From: Kibdelosporangium sp. MJ126-NF4
GTDB taxonomy: Bacteria; Actinomycetota; Actinomycetes; Mycobacteriales; Pseudonocardiaceae
DNA length: 64,000 bases
NCBI RefSeq assembly: GCF_000826545.1
Contig: NZ_CDME01000014.1
Span: 644,336 to 708,335, forward strand
Direction: 5' to 3'
The stretch's first letter is position 1, and every line of letters begins with the position of its first letter. Shown here one piece after another: positions 44,301 through 52,258 of the stretch. The notes below the pieces were generated by a model. It did not search any database. It saw only the letters and a program-made list of their open reading frames with translations, and was not told the DNA's origin. The translations under genes and the position numbers were made by a program.

Positions 44301-45233
44301 GGTCCCCTGGTTGCCGCCCGCCTTGTCGGTCTCGCACGCCGTGTAGGTCCGCTCCATGAAACCGCCCGTGGACAGTTCCCAGCCATCACCCACCCACGAC
44401 GCCTGGTTGTTCGTGGCTGATGTCCGGCCGTCCACGCTGCCTGCCGAATACGCGAAGGCCAACTGCGGCGCCGGTCCGCCCGGTGCGGCAGGCACCGTGA
44501 CGGGCAGCGCATAGGTGAAGTCACCACTGGAGTCCCCGGCACTCCACGAACCCGACGGCGCGAGGTCGGTTGCGCCGTAGCTTCCCCCCGATCCCGCTGT
44601 CCCCGCCACAGCGGCGATCACCGAACCCTCTTGGCTCACCGCGGACACATCAGCGGTCAGTTCCATCTGCCGCGCGTTGTTCTTGGTCGGCAACGGTGTA
44701 CCGACGCGGCACTCCGGTTTGCCCGGGGTACTCAGCGCACACAACGGATACCGGTGCAATACCAACCGCGACCCGTAGTCACCACCATAGGCGTGACCGA
44801 AACCGCTGTAGTTCAACCGAACCGTGGTGGTCTCGCCCGTGCTCCCGGTCGAGACCTTGAGCATCGCGCCTGCCACGCCCGCCTTTGCCGAGACGTCCTG
44901 TCCCAGGGTCTCCACCGCGACCTTGACATCACGCTGCGTGGACACCGCCACGGGCGACTTACCCACCTGCTGCGGCGCGGCCCGTCCTCGCGCGTCGACT
45001 TCGCTTCGCGTCGCGGCGGGCCACACCACGGGCTTGACCGGTTCCGTGGGCATTGCCATGTCCGGCAACGGATCCACCTTGACCGGCTGTCCCTTGATGC
45101 TGCGTTCCTTCTGCAACGCGGGCGCATCGGGGTCGTCGCCAACAGGTAAAGCGATCGCGGTGACCGATGTCGCGGTCACGACCACTGCGGCGGCAAGTGT
45201 TGCCGCCTTGATGAGCAGGGCACGCACACGCAT
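38379..45233 (-). CDS. RHS/WapA-like secreted polymorphic toxin with Hint domain and deaminase tip
   Basis: The protein has 2284 residues. A signal peptide (MRVRALLIKAATLAAAVVV) is followed by a SpvB/TcdB-like N-terminal region, many YD/RHS repeats (for example YDRLGRNNWNSDPDTG), and the RHS core end YDPRTGRFVSVDPI. A Hint domain spans about residues 2003-2154. It begins CPAKHSFPPGTRVLLADG and ends VLVHNC, so it can self-cleave before the tip. The tip (about 130 residues) has MHAEQ (His2224, Glu2226) and CNRC (Cys2250, Cys2253), the zinc/proton-shuttle motif of cytidine-deaminase-fold toxins. ATG 45233 has GGGAG upstream. It follows a LamG protein gene and overlaps a likely immunity gene. The target, a free nucleoside or DNA/RNA, cannot be read. 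Confidence 0.92.
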   Translation of the reverse strand: MRVRALLIKAATLAAAVVVTATSVTAIALPVGDDPDAPALQKERSIKGQPVKVDPLPDMAMPTEPVKPVVWPAATRSEVDARGRAAPQQVGKSPVAVSTQRDVKVAVETLGQDVSAKAGVAGAMLKVSTGSTGETTTVRLNYSGFGHAYGGDYGSRLVLHRYPLCALSTPGKPECRVGTPLPTKNNARQMELTADVSAVSQEGSVIAAVAGTAGSGGSYGATDLAPSGSWSAGDSSGDFTYALPVTVPAAPGGPAPQLAFAYSAGSVDGRTSATNNQASWVGDGWELSTGGFMERTYTACETDKAGGNQGTQQTGDMCWKDERYTISLGGMSGKLIKGTNGLLRPEKDDGSKIEKIGGFDRGYQGEHWKVTTIDGTQYFLGLNRLPGWTRESGKPETTNSVLTMPVYGNHPGEACNKPAYADSMCTQAYRWNVDMVVDPRGNAMVFYYDKETNFYQRNGFRGVNTQYDMANRLARIEYGLRDNALMAKPPAQVLFHTAERCLPSGAITCDPGQLNKDTAVHWPDVPFDRICNPGEDCKERYAPAFFTRKRLTKVVTQSLRQDSSGFDDVDSWSLRQEFPPTADGGPKSLWLSGVTRTGHVGGTAPMPEVRFWGNPLANRVDGTEGVIPITRYRLTRIVNEAGGIVEAQYDQPECTPSNLPSQHDNKMRCYPVYWSPPGAKDPVLDWFHKYVVKAVTEDARTGGPSKTKSEYQYFMDGSGWHYDSNDLAEAKERTWSEWRGYNRVRTVKGDANETRSVSEKLYLRGMDGDFQPDGRPPRDVWVDDFGGRVEDIDQFAGFVRETRLVSGDKVVSAAVNEPQLIETATDGKDRAVLLMLKSTLERNLQGDGVTWRQTRSSSQFNTLGLAERTENEGDLATSGDESCTEKKYLRNEERWMFTYIESVKTIAKPCVSWPGTDEDITTFVLSAFDGQRPSMAPTRGVVTSSFRWDGTGAFQRIESTGTDEYGRVTHSTDADGGTTKVVYTPATGNPHTVTTINRAGWESTTLLDTARGAALTEIGPPEVDPRNPGKLIPGQRADLEYDPLGRLVKVWKPGRSKADRKTPNAEYSYEYRQDAPSVITSKALKENEQYAVSYNLMDGMLRTRQTQTPSPIGGRILTDTFYDTRGNAHLVNNAYYNENVPSTELFGAAENAVPNQTVTQYDDLGRPLETILRVMNVEQWRTKTRYSGDITYTTPPEGGTASAVIKNALGKVTERRDYHQRSADGLYGPSAGYDVTKYTYDYKGMLRMVVDAQSNVWEHKYDRLGRNNWNSDPDTGISTSEYDTMDQLRSTTDARGRKLVNDYDSLGRVTATSEEVNGVKTKLTETVFDTLRKGLPTSSTRYVNNNAYVQRVDEYDELNRPKFTSIVIPDSEGKLAGTYQYRTEYSAVTGLVQAEELPAVGGLPRESIHYTYNEMDMPVMTNGLSRYVSEHTYSPYGETLRVTLGESPRKVWINNSYTEGTRRLHNTQVKTGGDPEMIESDRTYAYDPAGNITKMTQAADGAAETQCIGYDYLRRMTSAWTPKTGDCAAQKSVAGLGGPGPYWHDFTYDKIGNRKTQVQHTTAGDVTETYEVPASGLRSVRPHSLTSVSRTGPNGASKDEYTYDESGNLKTRKLAGNTQTLEWNAEGRVSKVTEADGKASEYVYDSGGGRLIKREPNATILYLPGHEVVLQKNAEATTAKRYYSHAGSGVAMRNSVNGELKWIIGDHNGTDELAITASNLWAVRQYSDPFGNPRGRTSQFWPDDKGLTGGVRDSTGLTSIGAREYDPRTGRFVSVDPIMDNADGQQIHGYAYANNSPVSYNDATGLRSCGPDGVLCGDPCKVYTTRKECEGARDKGILDKEKDAYTSDQKHKKANTQQAKRKAAVKMGLSDEELARLEEEAASKRGFWDVIKEELPDIIGDLTGFNDARDCFTKFDVMACVGIIPWGKVVKLLGSLKKVYKAVKKALNWEERVRTARRTLTAFGDLTRKYADEGMEEVNRLRRKDVDDAAAARAAAKDKPATCPAKHSFPPGTRVLLADGSSRPIEDVALGDVVLATDPETGLTEARAVVATWVHNDEPTRTELTIDTDGSAGSATATLEATDWHPFWVADLNAWVPVADIAVGAWLRTSTGTWVQVTAVRKFTNDTAAHDLTVDGIHSYHVLAAATPVLVHNCDLSDRAAEIHAAEPDDYIRERVSTVAVVRAKTDGGIVDLIAGSGDGLTPAQASAKLRPGEMHVPNISGMHAEQNAILYAKVNGYELVSGGTSRNICNRCAGIIRGLGGRIMGKLYPGNGKTTTRQRSFEW

Positions 45234-45309
45234 GAGTTCACTCCCGTAGAGCGACGCACGAACGAGGGCTGTTGGCTTCGCCGAACGACCACGAAGACCA
45301 GGGAACTGA

Positions 45310-48300
45310 CTACTGGAACCGCAACTCATTCAGACAGAGGGGCTTGTCCCACCCGCAGGACTCCGGCAGGACACCGGTGAACACCCGGACATCGCGCAGG
45401 CCACCCTTCCAGAAACCGGTCGGCTGACCGTCCCAGGTGGCGCGCCCGATCAACAGGTCCCGGCCCGGTGTCACGATCGTGGTGTTCGCTCCCGCGTACG
45501 ACGGTGGCGGATTGGCCGGGTCGACCTTGACGACCTGATCGCCCTCCACCGCCGACGTCTGCCGGGTGCCGTTGACATACAACTCGACCTTGCGCTGGAC
45601 CGTGTCGTAGGTCGCCGCGAGATGCACCCAGCCCTGGGAGTCTCCGTAGGTACTGGCTTCCTCGTCACTGACTGTCCGCTTTCCCACGTGCTCGGGGCCT
45701 GCGGAGATATCCAGAGTGACGCCCCACCGCCTGTACTCGGGGATGTATCCGAGCAGGAGTGGTGAGGATCTGTTGAGAGCCCCGAAGGCGATCGCCTGCG
45801 GTGGATGGGTGCTGTACTCGTCCGCACGGACCCAGGCGGCCACCGTCCACGACTTGTCGGCACGCATCACCGGATCGAACGGTGCGACGGCATTGCTGCC
45901 CAGGTTCCACAGGCTGTGGGCATCGGCCGAGCCAAGCGCTCGGTCGTACACCCTGACCTCATCGAGTTTGCCAGGGAAGTAGTCGGTGTTCGCGCCGTTC
46001 CACCGTGCCCGGCCGACCGTGAGCGCGCCCGTGGATCGCCACGTGGCCGTGACCGCGGCCTCTCCCTCCAGGTAACCGTTGACGTACAGGAGTACCTTGC
46101 GGCTCGCCGCGTCGTAGACGCCGAGCAAGTGCGTCAGCACACCGACCTTCGGCTCCCAGGTGGAGTACGCGTCCGCAGTCACTGGATTCTGGCCATCGGA
46201 TGCCGACATGCTGAACGCCCAACGACGTTGAGCCGTCGAATACATCAGCCGGAACGGAGTGCCGGTCGTCCCGTCCTGCGAAACGATGGTGCTCCGTGTG
46301 ATGTCCCAGTTCAAGTTGGCCCACGCCGACACCGCGAAGCTCTTTGTGGTGTCCACAACAGAGCCAGCGCTCTGTAGGAACTGGTTGTTGCCGTTCAGTG
46401 CCACCGCCCGACCGTGTCGATCGTCGGCGTACGTTGCCGGAGCAGCACTGGCCCCGGTTCGGTGCTCCAGATTGCGTCCATTGCCCGACGCGTCGTTGGT
46501 CGTGTCGTCGAATGTCCACCGGCTGAGCGGACCTGCACCAGTGACAGTACCCATGGTGCTGACGTAGTTGCCGTCGAAGATTGCCGCAGCCGAGTTACCT
46601 GCCTGCCCCCACTTGACGCCGGTGCCGTACAGGGCGGCCGGTGCACCACCGGCGGAGTTGGCGGCGGTCTGGCCAGCCGTCTCGTTCAGCTTGTACCTGG
46701 CTCGTTCGACCGGGATGGTAGCCAACTGGGCGATTTCGGCGTTGTTCAACGCACCGTCGTACACGTTGATCTCGTCGATCACGCCGTTCATCAGATCTCG
46801 GCGTGCGTTGTTCACCCGATGGGCACCGATCACCAACGGCCCGGCGTTGGCAGTCGTGCCTCCGACATCGGCCTCGGCTTCCCGAACGCCATTGACGTAC
46901 AGGAAGAGCTTGTGCGCGTCGTTGTCGTGCACCGCGGCGACGTGTGTCCACTGCCGAGCCACCGGCGAGGATGTCCCGCGCAGCCACTGGGTGTTCGCCG
47001 AGTTCTCAGCGGCGTCAGCCAATCCGAACACCCAGCGGTCGGCACCAGGGTCGTACTGCACGACGAAGCCGCTGTTGATGCTCGCGTCCTGGCTGACCAC
47101 CGTGTAGCGGCCGTTCTTGTCAGCCAGGTTGACCCAGGAAGCCACCGAGAACGCAGCCCTGGTGTTCAGTACCGCGGCGGCCGTCGCGGGTTGCTCCGCG
47201 TTCGACGTCTCGAGTTTCACCCCCTTCACGGCGTAACCGGTGCCGTAGGCGGGCGACGCCGCGAGCAGGTGACTGTTGGCGCCGGAGTTGGTCAGATCGT
47301 TTTCGAACAGGTACTCGGCTGCCGGAGCCGCGTTCGACGCTCCGTTGTACAACGCGGTCACTTCGGCGCTGGTCAACGCTCTCGTGTGGGCCCTCACAGT
47401 GTCCACCGAGCCAGTGAGGTACTGCGCCCGCTTGCCTTTGACCTTTGCCGCACCGACGACGAATGGGCCAGTCGAGTTCCACGGTGTCGTCAGCACCGCG
47501 GTGTCACCAGCCGGTTGGCCGTCGACGTAGATCCTTGCCTTCTTCGTGTCCGCGTCGTACACACCGGTCAGGTGTGTCCAGGTGTTCAGGGTAGGTGCCT
47601 GCGAGGACAGGGCCTTGACCACAACAGTCGTGGCGTCGGCGTCGGCCTGGTCGAAGGTGAGGGCCCAGCGGTCGGTCTGGTCGTCGTACATCATCTTCAG
47701 CCCGGATGTGCGTACACCGTCCTGGGAGACCACGACGGCGTCCACGTCGTTCGCGCCCAACTTTGCCCACGCGGAAACCGTGAAGCTGCCGTCGGTTCGT
47801 ACCAGTGAGTCCTTCACCTGGTACGACTCCTTGTTCAGCGAGTCCAGAACCACCCCGGTGCCTTGCTTGCCCTCGCCGAACGTGCCGTGTGGGGGCAACG
47901 GCCCGGTGTAGACAAGGGACTTGGCGTCGGAGACGTCCTTGAGCGAATCGTCGAACGACCATCTGGCGACCTTGCCGGACACACCCACCTGGTAGTCGGA
48001 GACATCGAAGCGGTACTCCACGATGGGTGACTTGTTCTCCGCCCTGTCGACCGATCGCACGTACAGCGACTGCGGACCGGTGAGCGTCGGTGCCCACTGG
48101 ATCGTGGCCGGACCGTTGAACCGTTCGGGCCACACCCGGGTCCCCAGCCCGTCGCCGCCGTTGGTGGTGAACGAGTACTCGTAGTACGCGGTGTCGTGGC
48201 TCTTCCAGTGTGGCTTGAAGGTGAACGCGCCGACCTTGCCGACGCCACCGGAACTGCGGCCGGACGGGTAGTCGTCCGAGACGACCTCGGGTTGGAACGG

Positions 48301-50055
48301 TGCGATCGTGTCGATCTCGAACTCGCAGTGCGGGGACCAGTGGCTGACCAGTTCGTAGTCGCCAGTGATGGCGCGCCAGTTGTAGACGCCGTCGCCCGGC
48401 AACGTCGCGGTGACCTGCCCGTAGCTCCCCGCAGGGATGTTGTTCTCGGCGAGCCTGAGCACATCCCCGTCGGGCTTGTTCCACGGGCCACGCGTGACAT
48501 CGACGGTGATGTTGAGCAACCCGCCGAACTCCCGGGATTCCGGGTCGTTCACCCGGGCCCGCAGTCGCGGCGATCTGGTGCCGACGAACACGCGCTCGGC
48601 GCCCACCCGGCAGGGCCACGCCGACGAGACAGGATCGCCCCAGCCGTTGATTCCCATGTCGTACGGCGTGTCCGGGGCACCGTTGTACTGCACGACCAGA
48701 TAGGGATTCAGGCCGAACCGGCGCCACGACCTCGTGTTCGTCTCAACCTTGCCCTGGAGCAGCAACGAAGTCTGCGCCTCGCGCCTGACCCCGCCGTCCC
48801 GCACCGCCTGCACCACATCCAGGTCCATTCCCTGGTCGCGGCAGGCCGACCCGGAGCTCTGGTAGCTGCGTACATTCGGATGAACATTCCATGTGGTCGT
48901 GGGGCCGAACGGATCGGTTGACCACACTTCCGTCGGCTCGGAGCCTTCGCAGTAGGCCGACTGCACGGTGTCCAGGTGCAGGTACGCCGAATGAACGACC
49001 TTGTCGATCACCCGATAGGTCTTCATCTCCACATACGTCCGGGAGACGAAACACGGGCCGTCGCACGCCCACCCGGCTTTCAGGTCATTCAGCTTGCCGT
49101 CGGTCTTGTCGTAGTTCCTCTCGTCCGGCCAATACGACTGCACCACCGCGTGGTGTGCCTTCCCGCAGTCCGTACAGCCATAGCTCGGGTCGAGATAGAC
49201 AGGGAACTTCGTCTCCGGCGCGGCCAGGAACGCCTGGTCCGGCTTGATCGACACGGCCGAGTCGGACACCTCCACGCCCATCGTCGCCGAACGCGCGCCT
49301 TCCACGTTGCCGATCAACCGATCCCGCTCACTGCCAGACCCTGACGAGTCCCACATCCTCGACGCGTCGCCCTTGAACACGGGGCCGTTCTCGCCGACCT
49401 GCAGCCGCCCGTTGACGACCTTGACCTTCGCCCCCTTGCTGTACGAGCCGAACGCCACCCGCCGCAGTTCGGGATTCTGAGCCGCCGCTGGGGTTTTGAC
49501 GACCAGAACCTGGTTGAACCCGGTGACGTCGGCGGTCACTTTCAGATCGACCCCCGGCAGGACTTCGGGGTATGTCGCGGTGGAACCGTCCAGCTGAGGT
49601 TCCGGCAGCGGACGCGACCAGCCAAGTCCGACCTCGACGCCGTTCTTGCCCACCTTCACGATCGGCGACTTGTCGCCACCGCCAGACAACGCCAGGTCCA
49701 CGCTGACGGTCTTTGGCGCAACTATCCCGTCTGGACGACGCACCAGCGTGGTGTCCACCGGAGCCCAGTTGTCGCCTTGCCTGACCCGCACCGGCCGCAG
49801 ATGTTGTGTCCACGTGACACGGCCATCCGGCTTGGCGATCACCTCGTTGGATTCATCCGTCTGGCTCAGTACACGCACCTGTTTGTTGGCAGCGCGGGCA
49901 ATCCGGAGGGCCGAGGCCTCGTCGAACGCCTGGTCCGGAGCGACGGACACCGGCCCGGCCCAAGCGGTGTGCAGCGGTGTCAGTACCGCGGCGAACACCA
50001 CTGCCGACACGATCAGTGCCCGTCTTCGGGCGTGACAAAACCCCAGCTTGTCCAC
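45310..50055 (-). CDS. Secreted LamG-repeat protein paired with RHS toxin
   Basis: This 1581-residue exported protein starts at GTG 50055 with GAGGGGGG upstream and a signal peptide (RRRALIVSAVVFAAVLTPLH). A conserved N-terminal region of about 600 residues is followed by at least four LamG/concanavalin-like jelly-roll domains, recognised by repeats such as GKVARWSFDDSLKD, AAEYLFENDLTNSG and SRWTFDDTTNDASG, each with a following YVNGxxxGEA-type turn. Such LamG proteins typically precede RHS toxins in actinomycetes and may help surface display or sugar binding. The gap to the RHS start is 77 bases, so they are probably co-transcribed. Confidence 0.87.
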   Translation of the reverse strand: MDKLGFCHARRRALIVSAVVFAAVLTPLHTAWAGPVSVAPDQAFDEASALRIARAANKQVRVLSQTDESNEVIAKPDGRVTWTQHLRPVRVRQGDNWAPVDTTLVRRPDGIVAPKTVSVDLALSGGGDKSPIVKVGKNGVEVGLGWSRPLPEPQLDGSTATYPEVLPGVDLKVTADVTGFNQVLVVKTPAAAQNPELRRVAFGSYSKGAKVKVVNGRLQVGENGPVFKGDASRMWDSSGSGSERDRLIGNVEGARSATMGVEVSDSAVSIKPDQAFLAAPETKFPVYLDPSYGCTDCGKAHHAVVQSYWPDERNYDKTDGKLNDLKAGWACDGPCFVSRTYVEMKTYRVIDKVVHSAYLHLDTVQSAYCEGSEPTEVWSTDPFGPTTTWNVHPNVRSYQSSGSACRDQGMDLDVVQAVRDGGVRREAQTSLLLQGKVETNTRSWRRFGLNPYLVVQYNGAPDTPYDMGINGWGDPVSSAWPCRVGAERVFVGTRSPRLRARVNDPESREFGGLLNITVDVTRGPWNKPDGDVLRLAENNIPAGSYGQVTATLPGDGVYNWRAITGDYELVSHWSPHCEFEIDTIAPFQPEVVSDDYPSGRSSGGVGKVGAFTFKPHWKSHDTAYYEYSFTTNGGDGLGTRVWPERFNGPATIQWAPTLTGPQSLYVRSVDRAENKSPIVEYRFDVSDYQVGVSGKVARWSFDDSLKDVSDAKSLVYTGPLPPHGTFGEGKQGTGVVLDSLNKESYQVKDSLVRTDGSFTVSAWAKLGANDVDAVVVSQDGVRTSGLKMMYDDQTDRWALTFDQADADATTVVVKALSSQAPTLNTWTHLTGVYDADTKKARIYVDGQPAGDTAVLTTPWNSTGPFVVGAAKVKGKRAQYLTGSVDTVRAHTRALTSAEVTALYNGASNAAPAAEYLFENDLTNSGANSHLLAASPAYGTGYAVKGVKLETSNAEQPATAAAVLNTRAAFSVASWVNLADKNGRYTVVSQDASINSGFVVQYDPGADRWVFGLADAAENSANTQWLRGTSSPVARQWTHVAAVHDNDAHKLFLYVNGVREAEADVGGTTANAGPLVIGAHRVNNARRDLMNGVIDEINVYDGALNNAEIAQLATIPVERARYKLNETAGQTAANSAGGAPAALYGTGVKWGQAGNSAAAIFDGNYVSTMGTVTGAGPLSRWTFDDTTNDASGNGRNLEHRTGASAAPATYADDRHGRAVALNGNNQFLQSAGSVVDTTKSFAVSAWANLNWDITRSTIVSQDGTTGTPFRLMYSTAQRRWAFSMSASDGQNPVTADAYSTWEPKVGVLTHLLGVYDAASRKVLLYVNGYLEGEAAVTATWRSTGALTVGRARWNGANTDYFPGKLDEVRVYDRALGSADAHSLWNLGSNAVAPFDPVMRADKSWTVAAWVRADEYSTHPPQAIAFGALNRSSPLLLGYIPEYRRWGVTLDISAGPEHVGKRTVSDEEASTYGDSQGWVHLAATYDTVQRKVELYVNGTRQTSAVEGDQVVKVDPANPPPSYAGANTTIVTPGRDLLIGRATWDGQPTGFWKGGLRDVRVFTGVLPESCGWDKPLCLNELRFQ

Positions 50056-50377
50056 CGACGCCCCCCTCTGGCGCTCAATGACGGTAAGCAGTCGCCCGCT
50101 CACCCTTCGGCACAGCCGCGCCATAGATTGCCCGGTTCTCCCGGTGGTTAACAAGGAACCGTTCGGCGCAGTGTACGGAAAGTCGCCCATCATCACGGAC
50201 TGCGACCACGTCGGGCCGCGCAGGCCAACTGGCACTAAGTCCACAGTGGACTTACAAACGGCCATAGTGGACTTGATGCCGCCGTTGTCTTCTCTTGACG
50301 AAGACTGCGGACCCGGCCACGGTGGCCCGGAGGCCGACGGTCTCCTCTGGTGAACAACCGGGAAAGAGGCGGGGTAC
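50056..50377. promoter_or_regulatory. Divergent promoter region with 17-bp palindrome and extra half-site
   Basis: The 322-base gap between the LamG operon and the tachylectin-like gene holds a perfect palindrome AAGTCCACAGTGGACTT (50237-50253). A second copy of its right half, GTGGACTT (50267-50274), lies 21 bases away. This is the pattern of a dimeric repressor or activator site. No ORF of note is present. Confidence 0.5.
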
Positions 50378-51121
50378 ATGCGTTTGACGAGAACGATGAC
50401 GACGATCACACTGGCCGCTGCGATGCTTGTCGGGATGTCAGCACCGAGCGCGACGGCGAAACCAGTGGGTCCCACGGTGACCGACGGGGACTCGTTCCTG
50501 GAGATCAAGAACTCCGGGGAGTTGGTGAGATGGACGCGTTACTTCGACACGTTCAGCGGACAGTCGCGCGGCATCGGCTGGGAAGGCACCCGGGCGATCA
50601 CCAGCCTCACGTCCGACGCGTTCGTCGAGATCAAGCCGAACCACGAACTGTCGAAGTGGACGTGGCGACAGGGCCAGTGGTACGAGCAGGCCGTCGGTAG
50701 TGGCTGGCAGACCGCCCGACTGATCAGCGGTATCGGGCGCGACCGGTTCATCGAGGTCAACGTGGCCGGTGAGCTTGTTCTGTGGGAGTTCGGCCCGACC
50801 GACCAGCTCAGCCGCTGGGTCATCGGCTCTGGCTGGTCAGGCGCGAAGGCGGTCGTCGGGCTCGGTGACATGGACTTCCTCGAGGTCCATGCCGATGGTT
50901 CGGTGAGCGAATGGGTCGACCAAGGAGCAGGGCTGCACGAGTATCCCCTGCCTGACCTCAATCTCTCGGACGCGCGGTTGATCGCTGGTCTCGACCGGTT
51001 GAGGTTCGTTGTGGTCTCGGCCTCGACAGGCGACCTGGTCGAGTACACATACGACCAGAACCACGGCTATGTGCCGATTCGGCGTGGAGTTGGCTGGCAG
51101 GGGTCGCGTCTGGTCGGCTAG
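50378..51121 (+). CDS. Secreted five-bladed tachylectin-like beta-propeller
   Basis: The 247-residue protein has a signal peptide (TTITLAAAMLVGMSAPSATA). It is followed by five repeats of about 43 residues with the pattern D-x-F-[LVI]-E-[IV]-x-x-x-G-E-L-x-x-W, a variable loop, then GSGW-x-x-A-[RK]-L-I-x-G-[IL]-G. That is the tachylectin-2 fold, a lectin that binds N-acetyl sugars. ATG 50378 has GGCGGGG upstream. It is divergent from the LamG/RHS operon and shares its promoter gap. It may bind cell-wall sugars; no enzyme motif is present. Confidence 0.8.
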   Translation: MRLTRTMTTITLAAAMLVGMSAPSATAKPVGPTVTDGDSFLEIKNSGELVRWTRYFDTFSGQSRGIGWEGTRAITSLTSDAFVEIKPNHELSKWTWRQGQWYEQAVGSGWQTARLISGIGRDRFIEVNVAGELVLWEFGPTDQLSRWVIGSGWSGAKAVVGLGDMDFLEVHADGSVSEWVDQGAGLHEYPLPDLNLSDARLIAGLDRLRFVVVSASTGDLVEYTYDQNHGYVPIRRGVGWQGSRLVG

Positions 51122-51131
51122 GCGATGCCGA

Positions 51132-51159
51132 GTCGCTGCGGGCCCGCGCCCGCAGCGAC
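51132..51159. terminator. Bidirectional GC hairpin
   Basis: An 11-bp perfect stem (GTCGCTGCGGG / CCCGCAGCGAC) with a six-base loop lies between convergent genes ending at 51121 and 51189. Confidence 0.75.
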
Positions 51160-51188
51160 GTGACGCCGAGCTGTCCGTCTTGTGTGGA

Positions 51189-52172
51189 CTAGGAGTCCTT
51201 CAGGATTTTCTCGATCTCGTCCTGGAAGGTCATTGCCGCCTTGTAGTGCAGGGCGTAGAAGTTGCCGGTCGGCAGGGACTTGCCTGCCTTGACCGCCTTC
51301 AGGTTCTTGTACGCGGGCAGATCGATGATCGCCTGGGTGTCCGCGCCCGCCTTGCCCTTGTAGTCCGCCTGGTACAGGATCACGTCGGCTTCGTCGAGCT
51401 TGTCGAGTTGCTCGATGGAGAAGTCGGGGGTGTTCATGTTCGGGTCGGTCACGCCTCCGCGCGCGAACTGGACGCCGAGGTCCTTGAGGATCGTGCCGCC
51501 CCACGATCCTTCCAGGTTCAGGTACCACTTGCCTCCGCTGCCCTGGACCAATGCGAACTTGGTCTTCGCCAGTTTGTCCGCGTATGTGCTCCTGATCTGT
51601 GCCGCGCGGTCGTCGTACTTCTTCTTCAACGCTTCCGCTTCCGGCTTCCTGCCGATCATGTCCGCGATCTGGATCTGCCACACCGGCCACGCGATGCCCG
51701 GCTCACCCGGCTCACCGCCGAAGATCACTGTGGGGGCGATCTTGTTGTAGGCCTCGAGGTTGTGCTTGTCCAGCGACAGGAACTTGTTGCCGAGGATCAG
51801 GTCCGGGTCCTGTGCGCCGACCTTCTCCAGGTCGATGTCGGTGGACAGGCCGACTTTGGCGACCTTCTCGTAGTGGTCGACGTACTCGGGGAAGACCGCG
51901 AAGCTGTCGGTGTAACCCGACGCTGTCGCCTTCGGACTGTAGCCGACGTCCAACAGGGCGAAGTACGTGTACTGGTCGAGGGCGACCACCGACTTCGGTG
52001 CGACCGGGATGTCGGTGCTGCCGTTGACGTTCGTGTACTTGCGTGTCGCGCCGTCGGCTTTGGCCGTGTCGGTGCCGGAACCGCATCCGGCGACCACTGC
52101 GAGAGCCACGGCCAGTGTTCCGGCGATCATTGCCCTGCGGCGCACCACGCGGTGCGCGAGCCGTGTCGTCAC
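51189..52172 (-). CDS. Iron-siderophore ABC transporter substrate-binding lipoprotein
   Basis: The protein has 327 residues. The lipobox AVALAVVAGCGSG marks a lipoprotein. The body fits the FecB/FepB cluster: VPVAPKSVVALDQY-like start, LEKVGAQDPDLILGN, a long linker helix, and YKAAMTFQDEIEKIL near the end. GTG 52172 has GGAGG upstream. It would capture ferric siderophore outside the membrane for the two permeases encoded upstream. It has its own promoter region with tandem iron-box-like sites. Confidence 0.9.
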   Translation of the reverse strand: MTTRLAHRVVRRRAMIAGTLAVALAVVAGCGSGTDTAKADGATRKYTNVNGSTDIPVAPKSVVALDQYTYFALLDVGYSPKATASGYTDSFAVFPEYVDHYEKVAKVGLSTDIDLEKVGAQDPDLILGNKFLSLDKHNLEAYNKIAPTVIFGGEPGEPGIAWPVWQIQIADMIGRKPEAEALKKKYDDRAAQIRSTYADKLAKTKFALVQGSGGKWYLNLEGSWGGTILKDLGVQFARGGVTDPNMNTPDFSIEQLDKLDEADVILYQADYKGKAGADTQAIIDLPAYKNLKAVKAGKSLPTGNFYALHYKAAMTFQDEIEKILKDS

Positions 52173-52221
52173 GAGCTGTCCTCCCGGATTTCCGGGCCGG
52201 TGATCACCAGCCCGCGTTCAG

Positions 52222-52254
52222 TTAGGGCAGCCTAACCATGGGTAGGCTACCTGA
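52222..52254 (-). promoter_or_regulatory. Tandem IdeR/DmdR iron-box-like sites
   Basis: TTAGGGCAGCCTAACCATG matches the 19-base IdeR/DmdR consensus at 13 positions. An overlapping partial match GGTAGGCTACC follows. The site lies 50-82 bases before the substrate-binding-protein gene, as expected for iron repression. Confidence 0.65.
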
Positions 52255-52258
52255 ACAA

